NCBI GenBank assembly: GCA_034638255.1
Contig: JAWPGT010000002.1
Location: 558,001 to 622,000 of the forward strand
Source of the DNA: Coprinus comatus
Taxonomy: Eukaryota; Basidiomycota; Agaricomycetes; Agaricales; Agaricaceae
Direction of reading: 5' to 3'
DNA length: 64,000 nucleotides
The translations under genes and the position numbers were made by a program. Below, one piece after another: positions 25,577-36,407 of this stretch (the first letter of the stretch is position 1; each line of letters begins with the position of its first letter). The notes under the pieces are model-generated. The model saw nothing but the letters and a program-made list of their open reading frames with translations, had not been told where the DNA came from and ran no database searches.

Positions 25577-25811
25577 TATTTTAGTTGAGAGTCGAGACAT
25601 TTGTCAACCAGTGGGCTTGATAATGAATCTTGCGGTGGATACAGGTTCCGTTAATCTGTGTAGTATTCTCATTGAGGTAAATGTAATGACCAATAGGATT
25701 AAACAACAAAGAAAAAAACATCAAACAGTAAGAAGTAGAACGAAGGGAAGAGCATGAGAAACGAAAAAAAGGCTAGCCTGATCATCTACCATATTGTCAA
25801 GTACCAAGTTC

Positions 25812-28024
25812 TTAGAACATGTTGGCGAGCTTGCTTGCAGCTTCTCTAGGATCCAGTCTTGGCCGTGTTGGTTGTATACGCACGGATTGTGACATTTGAT
25901 GTGATCTTACTTGTCCTAGAGGATCCAAGCCAGAACCAGAAGCGAATTGCCCTGAGGGCCTCGAGTGGGGTTCGTGTAGAGGTGATGATGTGGTGGATCG
26001 TGGAGTGGTGTCGTTGCGAAGGGGGTCGTATGATTGGAAAGGAGGGGGGTTAGAAGCTGTTGTTGATATGGATGGAGCAACTGAAGGAGTAGAATTAACG
26101 AACATTGACTTGGTTCCGTCAAACCGCCCGCCTAAGGGTGGTTCGTGTAGAGGGGAACGAAGCGTGGAAGACCCAGCGCCTGGAGATTGGACTTGAGGAG
26201 AGAGGAGAGAGGAATGGGAGGTAACCACGGATGGCGGAATTGTATGTTGAGACAATGGGGTTGTGGGTTGCGACCCTACATGAGAAGTGTTCGACCGAGC
26301 AAGTATTTGGGATGGCGAAGCTGACAATGGGTCAACAGGGAGAGATGGCTTCGAAGTGGGATAATTGGGTGGAGGGTTCCCAGAACTGTGGGGCTGTACC
26401 GGAAGTTGATTGTTTGTTGTATGAAAGCCATTTGTGGAAGGAATAATAGGAGCAGAACGGGGGTAATCATTATAATCTTCAAGAGGAGGTACAATCTTCG
26501 GTTTTGGTGCATCGGTGGAAGGTAACACCTTCTTTGCGGCATTTCCAACATCAATTCGCAGAGCCTCAAGTTCTTTGAGAAGTTGTCGCTCATACATGAT
26601 CGACGATCTGGCGTGTTCAACCAAAGCTGTTGTAATGTCGTCATTGGCATAACGATTATGAGTCTCAAGGGCCCTATGCAGATTTTGGGAAATGCCTTCG
26701 GCACGCTTTGCTAGTATTTGTTCGTATCTGTCGGCCTGTTAAGTATCATTAGCGAGAAAAAGAAATAGCTCTTATATTAGAAACTACCTCTTCCATATCA
26801 GCCAAGGCTTCGTCAACCTTTTCTGGTCGGATGTTAGAGCTGGCCTTCAGGCGTTCAATGTGGCGGCGTTTCGAGATCGTTGTTTTGACAGCAGTTTGAT
26901 ATTCTTCGAGAACACCTGTTCGCATTTGGAGAGTTTCCTTTGCCGAACGAGCATTCATTCCCTGATACCCAAGTGAATCTGCGAGTATAACACATTCGCT
27001 GATGGATTCAGCATGGTCTAGGTCAGCGAGGCTATGCCAAGCTCTACCAATCTTGCGTAATGCTTGACCAAGAGGTGGGTGCGCCTCCGTAGTGGCAACG
27101 TTAATAAGCTTGTTTCCCATTTCCGCATGCGCCGTTGCGAGAGCTATGTAACACTTGTTTCAATAACTAAAGAAACCATATGTATGGGCTGGAAGGGAAG
27201 CCAACCTTTACGGGTAACAGCTAGCCTGTCTACCGCCTTTGCCGCTTCGAAGAATTGCCCTTCCAATTTTGTAAGTTCGAATCTGGCACGCTGTAGCTCC
27301 TCGTCTTCATCGGGAACATGCCTTCGTATGAGGCTAAAACCAGAAGACGCTTTTTTGCGAGGCCTTGGTGTAGGCTGATATCCAAAGTCATTCTCAATGA
27401 ATGCACGAACATCTTCATCATTGATGAGGATAGGATCTTCGCAGACGCGCGTTATCCAGCGCTGCAACATAATCTTGACCAACCGATCATCTTCCTCGTC
27501 GGTTGGAGCTGATGTTTGTGCCAATGGTAGAGCTTGGACGATGGTTTGGGGATTGTTCAGTACAATGGATTCATAGAATTGTTGGAATTCCAGATATGAG
27601 CGTGACACATTGCGATACGTCGTCCCAGTGAAGTTGGCTAGATTTGTCTAGTAGAAATCGAAATCAGAATCAGTAGCGGAGACGAAAACGTCTTGCACAC
27701 CTGTGCATCAAGCTTAACCAAGATGTCCCTTCGGTTTCGGTCCAAGCCCGTGATCCTGACCTTGAGGTATGGCTCTTGTCGTTCGAATTTAGTACCATTG
27801 GATGCAGTAGTCTCCCTAGGAGATATAAGTCCTGCTTCTGGTTGGCCGTAAATCTGGGGTTCTCTTCCATAGAGACCTGGTGTTGGGCCTCGGTCAGCTG
27901 TTGAAGTGGCTGGTCGGAGGTTGGGTACTGGAGAGCCTGGTATGTGGGGGGTTGTTGGCCAGGGCTGTGTATCTGTCGTGTCATTGCCACCAAAAGCGAC
28001 GGTGGAGTTCAAAGGGTCAAACAT
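25812..28024 (-). CDS. VPS17: Retromer sorting nexin VPS17 (PX-BAR)
   Basis: This is the membrane-bending subunit of the Vps5-Vps17 retromer coat for endosome-to-Golgi recycling. Exons 28024-27701, 27647-27206, 27143-26788 and 26735-25812 give 681 residues. An in-frame ATG at 28045 would add seven. After a disordered N-terminus comes a PX domain (YLKVRITGLDRNRRDILVKL to FIENDFGYQP). Then comes a BAR domain of long helices: QRARFELTKLEGQFFEAAK, ALATAHAEMGNKLINVATTE, GRAWHSLADLDHAESISECV, MRTGVLEEYQTAVK, RHIERLKASSNIRPEKVDEA and HARSSIMYERQLLKELEALR. The tail is S/P-rich and ends LDPREAASKLANMF. The order and helix wording match fungal Vps17. It is divergent from PEX14 and convergent with the M24 gene. 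Confidence 0.92.
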
Positions 28025-28184
28025 AGCTGGCAGAGCTGAGAGCACAACGGACCAAGGGATGATAACCCCTCTCGAGGTACGTCTGTATTATGTAATACTA
28101 CACTACAATTCACATGATGGCACTTCCGAATGCCGGGCTGAACGTTGAAGTCGACTTGAACGCTGAAAACTGAACAGTAGAACC

Positions 28185-29550
28185 ATGGGCACGCCAAAGC
28201 AAAATGAAGATGCATCTGCCGGGAATTTCTCAGAGGTAGAAGACAGGTCGCAACTTCTTTCGCGTGCGCGCTCTTTCTTGCAGTCACCTCAAATGTCCAT
28301 GCAAGATGCGGTTGCTAAGCGTAAGTTTTTGCAAGAGAAAGGTCTTAATGATGTGGAAATAGAAGTCTTACTTCGAGATATGGTTCGTCTTTCCGTCTCT
28401 CTATCCTGGCAACCTCCTCAGACCTGAAGGTAGCCTCCTTCGGCCCCTCTCGTTCCCCCACGTACTTATCCACAACCACCCCCGTCAAATCTGCCCAATC
28501 TTCTTCTTGGACTCTCACGAATACTCTCTTGGCTAGCTGGTGGCTCAGCACTACTTATCTTTATATACTATGTAAGCCTTCTTTGACTGGCAGGTTTGAC
28601 GCTTCTGAGTTTCCTCTAGCGATTCCTGCTTCCACGAATCATTCAAACTTCCACTGCTAGACGTTCGCTGAAGAATCACCACCTGACGTTAATGAAATGC
28701 CTCACGGACTCTCTTACTGCTCTTAAAAAAGAACAGAAGGAGGCATGGTCCGTGCTTCCCAAAAGCGATCCTTGGAAAGAACCAATCCCATATATAAATT
28801 ATTTATCAGTCGACGATGTTCGAACATCATTCAAAAATCAAAGTGCAGATTATACCAAGGTGCCTGCTGTAACGCTCTTGCGTTGTGCTTTGGAGGATGT
28901 AAGTAAAGGGCAGGAAACTGAAGTTAGTCCAACCACCGAGGAACTTTTTCGTCATCTTGAAGAACAAATACCTTGGCTGCTTACGCCAGATGGTCTTAAA
29001 CACGAAGTAAGCATCTCGTTCATATTTATATTTACGCGATTTTATATCCTGGCTCGAACTCGAATCATACAGCAAATTCTTTGGGAAACACTCTCTACTT
29101 GCCCGCGTTTCGTTGCGAATCCTCCGCTATCGTCAGCAGAACAAGATTCACGGTCTCATTCTCGCTGGTCCTATTCACCTCTCTCCCAAGATCCCCCTCC
29201 CATTTACAAATCTTTGTCTACTCTAAGATTATCTCTACCCAAGGACAACCACGGAAAACCCAATGTTTTCCAAGGTACACTCCAAACATTATCCGAGTTT
29301 ACCGGATATATTAGCACCCAGGTCTACGCACCTTATAGGCCCTTGAATAATGCAGTTAACCCGGGAAACAACTCCAATCCTATCGAAGATCAGTTGCGCC
29401 GAGAAATACGGGCTCTAAAAGGTCTTGTGCTTAACAGGCAAGTGTTATTTTTTTCCTGAATGTTGATCCAGTTATTAAGGAAATTTAATTTAAAGGCGCT
29501 CATTCATGCCAAAAGTAACAACTGGTTCTATATCTGTCACAACGTCGTAG
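28185..29550 (+). CDS. PEX14: Peroxisomal membrane docking protein PEX14
   Basis: This is the peroxisomal membrane docking subunit for the import receptor Pex5. Exons 28185-28382, 28434-28571, 28620-29006, 29073-29437 and 29496-29550 give 380 residues. The conserved N-terminal Pex5-binding domain reads RARSFLQSPQMSM, AKRKFLQEKGL and DVEIEVLLRDM. A proline-rich PPRTYPQPPPSNLP linker follows. A hydrophobic segment, LLLGLSRILSWLAGG to LLIFIYY, continues into RFLLPRI. The rest is helical, with QLRREIRALKGLVLNRRSF near the C-terminus. The last intron (29438-29495) uses a GC donor (AG|GCAAGT). It starts 140-160 bp from VPS17 on the other strand. Confidence 0.93.
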
Positions 29551-31159
29551 TTTCAGTGTTGTAATGTCAACATTTTGGACCAAAAAACACGATATTTATT
29601 AGATCCGCAGAATGCTCATGAATCTGTGACTCGATGCATCAAATCCATTCATAAATAATAAAAGACACAACATGGATCCATTCTACGCTCAGAGAGGTGC
29701 AATGAGTCAATGACAAATGCTGTTTATTCGATTCTAGATCATACAATATCGAAACCAAAAACAACTCACGGCTACGGCTGTACTCCGATATGCTATCTAT
29801 CCTGTGTTGTATGCAAAAGAAAACGAAGCCATATGTTAACAGCTTCTTAGTACATAAGGAATGAATTTTCCGAGACTACATATCCTTGAAAAATGTACCA
29901 GAAAAACCTCCAGAAAATGCCTAAACCGCTGGTGAGAGTATATGATTTATGGCATCATTGCGGTCTCTCATCTTGTCCATATAGTTGTTCAATTCGATTT
30001 GCCCAAAGTGTAAACTTCAGAGGTGCGTTACAATATTGCCTACTGCCTTTCGTCGGCGACAATTATTTACTCAAATATTCATTTAAGGTGCAACTGTTCA
30101 GGTGCTGCGACTAAAAAAGCGCGCCCCCTCCCCCCCTCTCGCAAATAGCGGTTGTTAATTCCTTGTTAATTAACCTGACGACAATGGCATTGAACAAGAA
30201 AATGCCTTATCAGGGAATCCAGCCTCGAACTCGAACTCTTGATCATCACCTCCAACTCTGGCTGTATCAGTTTCAAGCCCAATACCCCCTTGTAGCTTTA
30301 CCGTACTTTTTTCCCTTTTCTTGACGTTGTTTCCATCTTCTACAGATTTTTTTCGGTGATGTAGTATACCGTTACCTAGTACTTACCCTATTTGTTTTGT
30401 TGTCCCTCAGCTTCTAGTAATGTCTTAGACTTGTATTTTGTATACCAACTATTTTTGTGAATCCTTAATTTGACATCTTAGATCCACGGTTATTAATCTA
30501 TTCGTGAGTCACAGCAATATTTTTTTTTCGCTTTTAACATCTCCTTTTGTTTCGATGACAACCGTATACAATTCATGAGCACTCTCACTCAAGGCGAAGT
30601 CTGACCCTTCACTGCATTTGGTGTCACATATTCTCAAACCCTTTCGTCACTATTTACCATTTAAACGTACATCCAATGCAAAGTTTGATGCTAGATGGCC
30701 ACGATAAATACGTAAATTACTGATCCTGATTAAGAGTCAAGCTCTTACCACATATGATCCTTTTTAACAAATAAAATGTATCAAGATCAAATGTCTTCAT
30801 GTACAACGAAACGAGATCTCAACTTTGGGTCACCGGAATGACGACGCTCAAGCTTACATGCTTCTTCTGCTCAACATCGCAATCCAACGTTTTCGAGTGC
30901 TAATCTCTGATATTTCGATATCGAGCGCAGATAGGAATAGAAGACGCGCTCTTGTACCAGTCGTAGGCTATGTATTAATGGTGTATAAAGAACAACTCCG
31001 TCTGGGAACGAAAATAAGACTCTAATATTAATTGACATCATGGATTTTATTGTAGTGTTTGATGTTAGGCCAGGCCAATCAATGGACCTTCCTTTTAGGA
31101 AAATAATTCAAAATAAATCTTAAGATCAATCACCCAAAGGTGCAGTAAACGAGGTTGGC
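29551..31159. other. Intergenic region without a supported gene
   Basis: About 1.6 kb lies between PEX14 and tRNase Z. Short open frames (29893-30114, 30825-31025) show no domain, no codon continuity and no splice partners. A C-rich run (about 30121-30142) and a nearby pair of ttgttaatt-like motifs were seen. Nothing resembling a tRNA or snRNA was identified by eye. Confidence 0.45.
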
Positions 31160-32501
31160 ATGAGCGGAATAAGTACGCTCACGGTTACATTCCTTGGGAC
31201 AGCTTCTGCGCAGCCATCGTCCACTCGAAACCATTCTTCATTGGCATTACGCCTTAGGGGCGAAGTATGGCTTTTCGATTGTGGCGAAGCTACACAACAT
31301 CGAGTACAAAAATCGGACCTCAAGATGGGAAAAATTCGTAAAATCTTCATTACTCATACACATGGTATGTCATTATAGTGAGGCTGTTGTTGATTATCGA
31401 TATCATCAGTGTCGCATTCTCTTGATGTCACCTAACGACCAAGAGTCATAACTGAATACTGACTCAAATGTATACCTGGTGTAGGTGATCATATCTTCGG
31501 TCTCATGCCCTTGCTTGCGAGCTGTATGAATGGAGCTGGTGGTATAACCGATGGCAGTGAAGATCCTCGAGCACAGGTTGACGTCACGAAGCCTGTAAGT
31601 CTTTTTCTTGTATTAAAACCACGCGCTATTGGTGGAACGTATAATATTGAAATCTGGATCTGGATCATAGCCTCTCGAGATATATGGTCCTCTCGGAACC
31701 AGATCATATCTGCGTAATGGGCTTTTTTATACGCACACACGCTTAGATGGCGCATATGTCGTCCACGAGTTGAGATTTCCACAAGATCCACAGACCGGCG
31801 ATCATACAACTCTGCCTCCCCTTTCGTTCGAAAAAGAAGGGAGAAATATCGCACAAGCCGATGGACTCTGGGAGAATATTTACACAGATGCTGCAGTATC
31901 TGTTTCAGCAGCTCCTATCCATCACTCGGCCCCATGCGTTGGGTTCGTAGTGAATGAAGCGCCAGTACCAGGGAGGATTGATCCCAAAAAATACTTACCG
32001 GACCTGGAGAGAACAAACACACCGAAATCTGTCATGCGCCAATTACAGCAGGGTGCCAGTATTACTTTGGCAGACGGAACGGTACTTCATGGACCTCCAC
32101 GAAGACACGGTCGGAAGCTTGTTATCCTAGGTGATACATATGATCCATCTCCAATTATCCCTCTGGCATACGACGCCCACCTGTTAGTACATGAAGCAAC
32201 AAATGCTCATCTCCCTGGAATGGACCCGAGTACCAAATCCACTGATACATACGAGTCAGTTGAAGAACGAACCAAGTCAAGAGGCCATTCTACACCTCAA
32301 ATGGCAGGAGCTTTTGCAAGGTGTATACGGGCTAGGAAGCTGGTTCTGAATCATTTCTCGGCGCGTTATGCGGGGGATGACTCAAAGGAAGGGAAATTGA
32401 TCATGGGCGCTATTCGAGATCTAGCTGCAGAGCAATACGGACAAGAAGTAATCTGTGCGGCGGATCTTATGAGCGTTGATATACCACATTGCCACCATTG
32501 A
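31160..32501 (+). CDS. Ribonuclease Z, short form (ELAC1-type tRNase Z)
   Basis: This metallo-beta-lactamase-fold endonuclease removes 3' trailers from tRNA precursors. Exons 31160-31364, 31485-31594 and 31671-32501 give 381 residues. The start [20 protein letters not shown] is the family N-terminus. [19 protein letters not shown] and the metal-binding [13 protein letters not shown] (HxHxDH) follow. Further ligands fit [24 protein letters not shown], the SRGHST segment and LNHFSARY. An insert with [17 protein letters not shown] is longer than in bacterial enzymes. Its stop lies only 31 bp from the stop of THOC7 on the other strand, so the 3' UTRs must overlap. Confidence 0.93.
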
Positions 32502-32532
32502 CTTACATAGTGCAAATATATCAAAGAATATA

Positions 32533-33665
32533 CTACAATTCATCATCACTATCATCTGGAGGCTCCGAAAGCTCACTACTGCCGTCGAATGTCTCTCCTT
32601 CTTCCAATTCCTCCACTGGCGTCTTTTTCGCTGGTCCCTTTTCCTTCGGATCCTCTTCGAGCTCTCCCATTTCAATATCATTATCAAGAATTACATTAGA
32701 TAATTCAGGTTCAGTTGACAATTTATCATCTTGTTCTCCTTTGGAAGGGGAGGTGGTTATAATGGAGTTTTCTCTTGTTGACACGCTCGCATTGTTGGTT
32801 TCAGTAGTAGCTCCGTGACTTTCTGGGAGAGGCGTAGCTCTTGGGGACGGGTTTTCAGACATGCTATCCCTCTCCCTTCCGAGGAATCGTAATGAGGAAA
32901 GCTCAGCGATAATCCCATCTAGAGCATCCTTGTGGCCTTGGATTGTTCGGTCTTGATTTTCATTCTCAGCGTTTATTTCTGCCATGTCACTCTCGAGGGC
33001 ATGTATCTCTCTATAAAACCTTCATCAACATACCATACGATATATATAATAATTAAAATTGACACGCACTGCTCGAGCTCTTCTCTTGAAGGAAGAGTGT
33101 GAATTTTATCGGCAACAACGTCATACTCCATTTTCCTACGACGGAGCAATTGTGCCTGTTCCAATGCAATCTTGAGTTCTCGTATCTGTGTTTTGAGACT
33201 ACCATGCTCTTGTTCTACAGTTCTATGTTAACAAGAGTGAGAGTTAATGGTTTTGACAGACGAAACACACCTATACGCTGTCGCTCTTTCTGATATTCCC
33301 CCACTTGTCTTGTCTCCGCCTCACATATCATAGCGCTTTTCTTCAATAGCAACTGAAACGAAGCAAGCTCAACCAAGAATGCTTCTCTAGCATCCTCCTG
33401 TCGTTCCGTCTCGGGTGAATCTGAAGTTGGCGACTGAGCCCGTTGTGTTGAAAAGGTATTTAGATAATTGTGAAATCGTTTAATGACGCGTTTCAATGGT
33501 CGCTCGTCATTTGTTATACGTGCGAGGATGATATGATCTAGAAAAGTGAACCAAAAACTATCAGCCTGTGCTCAATTTTGGGTCTGCAATTGCAATTGCA
33601 AAGGGCTGGTTATTACCTTCTTCCTCTACCGTCAAAGGAGGTATTGTGATAGTGTGTCCAGCCAT
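32533..33665 (-). CDS. THO complex subunit 7 homolog
   Basis: This is a coiled-coil subunit of the THO/TREX complex that couples transcription to mRNA export. Exons 33665-33617, 33537-33271, 33214-33070 and 33010-32533 give 312 residues. The conserved THOC7 segment is the central coiled coil. LKRVIKRFHNYLN, EAFLVELASFQLLLKKSA and EQAQLLRRRKMEYDVVADKI precede the HTLPSREELEQEIHALE block, which is the hallmark (arginine-rich, then EYD..A..I). The C-terminal third is acidic and disordered, ending in DDSDDEL, and is longer than in animals. The acceptor at 33215-33216 was chosen because the nearer one gives an immediate stop. The gene is in tandem with VPS52, 200 bp upstream. Confidence 0.85.
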
Positions 33666-33865
33666 GGGATACAAGTGTAAAGGATGTGATTGTAAGGAGA
33701 TGTACAGGTGTTTGGATAATGAACAGGGTTATGACTGTTATGGAGGATGGTGTGTGGCGAGTGTGTGGTCAATCCGACCTCGGATTACTATTTTAGTTAT
33801 GCCCTGATCGACCTTCACAATAAATCGCAATCACATAGAAACGTTCGAAAGCTATAAGTATATCT

Positions 33866-36203
33866 CTATCTACTATTGTTGCCTCTTGCTTGACCCGCCG
33901 ATACAATTTTACGTCTCGCCTCTTCTTCCATATTAGCCCAATATGCAATTTCTCGCTGCGACTTAGGGTGAGCAGTATGGTGCGTGGTTTTCTATCCAAG
34001 GCGTCAAGACTATTTTGACATTAGAGGTGATTCGCTTACATTCAAACCCTGCAATACAGTCTCATAAATAGTGGATTGAGCGGTTGCTTTCGCCAGCGGG
34101 TCGGAAATACGATTGGTATGTTGTGCAACAAGCTTGGAGAGTTCTAGCCGCAACTTTAAAAGACTAAGGCAGGTATGAGTTCCCTTGCATTCCTATGCAG
34201 GAATGGATCTTACTTGGAAAAAATCATGGTCTCTTCTTCGTGTGCAGTTAAATAAACGAATGCATTGAACAGCACCACATATTTCTTGCATAGCTACAAG
34301 GAAATAAATCAGGGGGACCGGAAATTTTGGGAGAGCTGGTACTTACCGTGATTACCATAGCGTCGGTAGTGATTGTTGCTCGACTAAAATAACCTGCTGA
34401 TGTTCCTTCTGCCAACTTCTTGAGAGCATCCACATTCTCCGACATCGCTTTCTGGAAGACGGGCCACATCTGTATCCTTATGCTGAAGAGGAAATTCTCA
34501 GTAGGTGGCGAGCGCCTCTTTTGAACTTCCGTTACAACATCCTCAGATAAACGGATCATAGTGAGCAGTGATACGATAGGGGGTGTAGGTTCTAGTACTG
34601 ATTTGACAAATGTCTGCGGAGTGGATTATTGAAGTACTACACACATATAGATAATCATGCCATACACACCTTGCAATACTCTAGCACTGGATCAAAGATC
34701 TGCTTCCAGAGAGCATCAGAGATCGCCTGGTCCTCTCTTGTAGTAGGGACAGCAGCAAGGTCACTGAAAGTTGCCGGAGACCCTCTTTGGCCACCGTATT
34801 CTGAGCCTCCTGAAGAGCGTATATCCGAGAAAAATCCATTCTCCGGTGATAGTAGTGAAGAGTTCGGTGAGGTTGGAGGTTGGTTTGACTCCACTTTAGT
34901 AAGTGCTGGAGAGACATTGAAGAATGTTGAGAGGAAAGTATACTCTGCCGTTGAGTTATCCATGAACACTAATAATAACGAGCGGAATAAAGCTTCTATT
35001 GGTGGTTTCTGTCATTCAAAATGAGTGACCTGTCGTCCAATAATATCTCATTACTTACAAGTGCCTTGTCATCGGCCATATATGCGAGTGTAACGGGTGG
35101 ACCATCGATACTCGAGTTCGCCAACCTTTCTGTGTCTAGCTTCAAATCTTGCCCGTGGGTACTCACAACTATATTCTCAAACTTCTCCGACGTCCGATTC
35201 TATTCATGATGAGAATGGTGAGTAATACCACAAACATGGACTAACCCTAACATATCCAAGCGTCCGTGAATATCGACGAAACCCAGTTTCATAGTACAAT
35301 CTTGCTGCTCCGACATATGAGCGTTGTACCTCCAGCGCCACATCACGCGCTTGGCGATACAGGAACGCATATAATGATCCATACTTGAGCAGAACAGAGG
35401 TTTGAATAACTTGCATATTCGTTGTTACGCTCGCTCGTATTGGTTGAAAAAGTGCCAGAAAGAATCCTCGTAACTTTGTCGCAGCCTGTGATTTAATGTA
35501 ACAGGTTGAGTGTTCACAAGTATATAGATACAAAAATATGATACCTACCACAATTCTCAATCCTTCAGCAACCTCGCCTATATCCCGTGCAGCCTTTACG
35601 CGTGAACGAGACCTTGACCATACCAATCTCCGTTCAAAATCTTCTATAGCATCGAGCCATGTTTCTCCAACGGGAGTGTCTAATATAGTAGTTGCAATTG
35701 GAGGGGGAATCGTCACTTCTGAGATCAAACTTGACAGTGGCCGTTCAATTTTCTGTGTTTGAAAGTAGGAGTATCCACGGTCAATTTTGAGGGTATTTGA
35801 AATGTGGGTTACTCACTTTACGACTCTTTAGTTTATTATCAATTTCTTGACTTCTATCTTGAAGCTCGGATATTTGACCAGCAACAGCTGTCAAATCTTT
35901 CTGGAAAGTGGACAGGAACGACTCTAAGGAGTCAAGCAGACTGACACTCGTCTAATAGATCACGTTATGAAATAAACGAGTAAGTTTACTTCAGGAACAC
36001 ATACCTGCACTTGGTCATGTAATTCTACATACTCCTTGGCACGTGTTGCATCTTTTGGCAGGCTTTCGGTAGGTGAAGAGGGAAAATGATGGTGTTAGAG
36101 TGACCTACGGAAGTTATGGGATTGTCCTAAGGGTAGAAAGCTAAGTCTGGATCTTCAAACAATGATTAGACGGCAACAACTGACCTGAGTCTTCTGACGA
36201 CAT
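33866..36203 (-). CDS. VPS52: GARP complex subunit VPS52
   Basis: This is a tethering subunit of the Golgi-associated retrograde protein complex, receiving vesicles from endosomes. About twelve exons on the minus strand, starting at ATG 36203, code for roughly 590 residues. Seen in order are DATRAKEYVELHDQVQTSVS, a coiled coil (SFLSTFQKDLTAVAGQISEL, then QDRSQEIDNKLKSRK), the IPPPIATTILDTPVGE motif and AATKLRGFFLALFQPIR. After these come VLLKYGSLYAFLYRQAR and LEVQRSYVGAARLYYETGFR, which form the Vps52/Sac2 core. The C-terminal helices include EEETMIFSN and REIAYWANMEEEARRKI. The first two junctions are less certain: the frame requires a weak GTTGTT donor after the eighth codon. The end is TAG at 33866-33868. 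Confidence 0.85.
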
Positions 36204-36407
36204 ACTGCTCAGAAAAGGTGAGACTGGGACTATAGGTATGGGACGAGCTTAGGTTAAGCAGAAGAAGTCGTAACATGACACATAGTAGGTCTTTCCTTTT
36301 TGGGTGGTACCAATATACAAAACCAGGGGCATAAGCCAAAAATAAATCAAGCTCAGTGAAGGCAAATCGTTGGTATTAAGTTACTACTATCTAACTATGC
36401 ATAGATA

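Noticed and set aside
30200..30240. ctcgaactcgaactc, resembling a tRNA B box on the minus strand
   Set aside because: It is a short tandem repeat, and no cloverleaf can be formed with flanking sequence.
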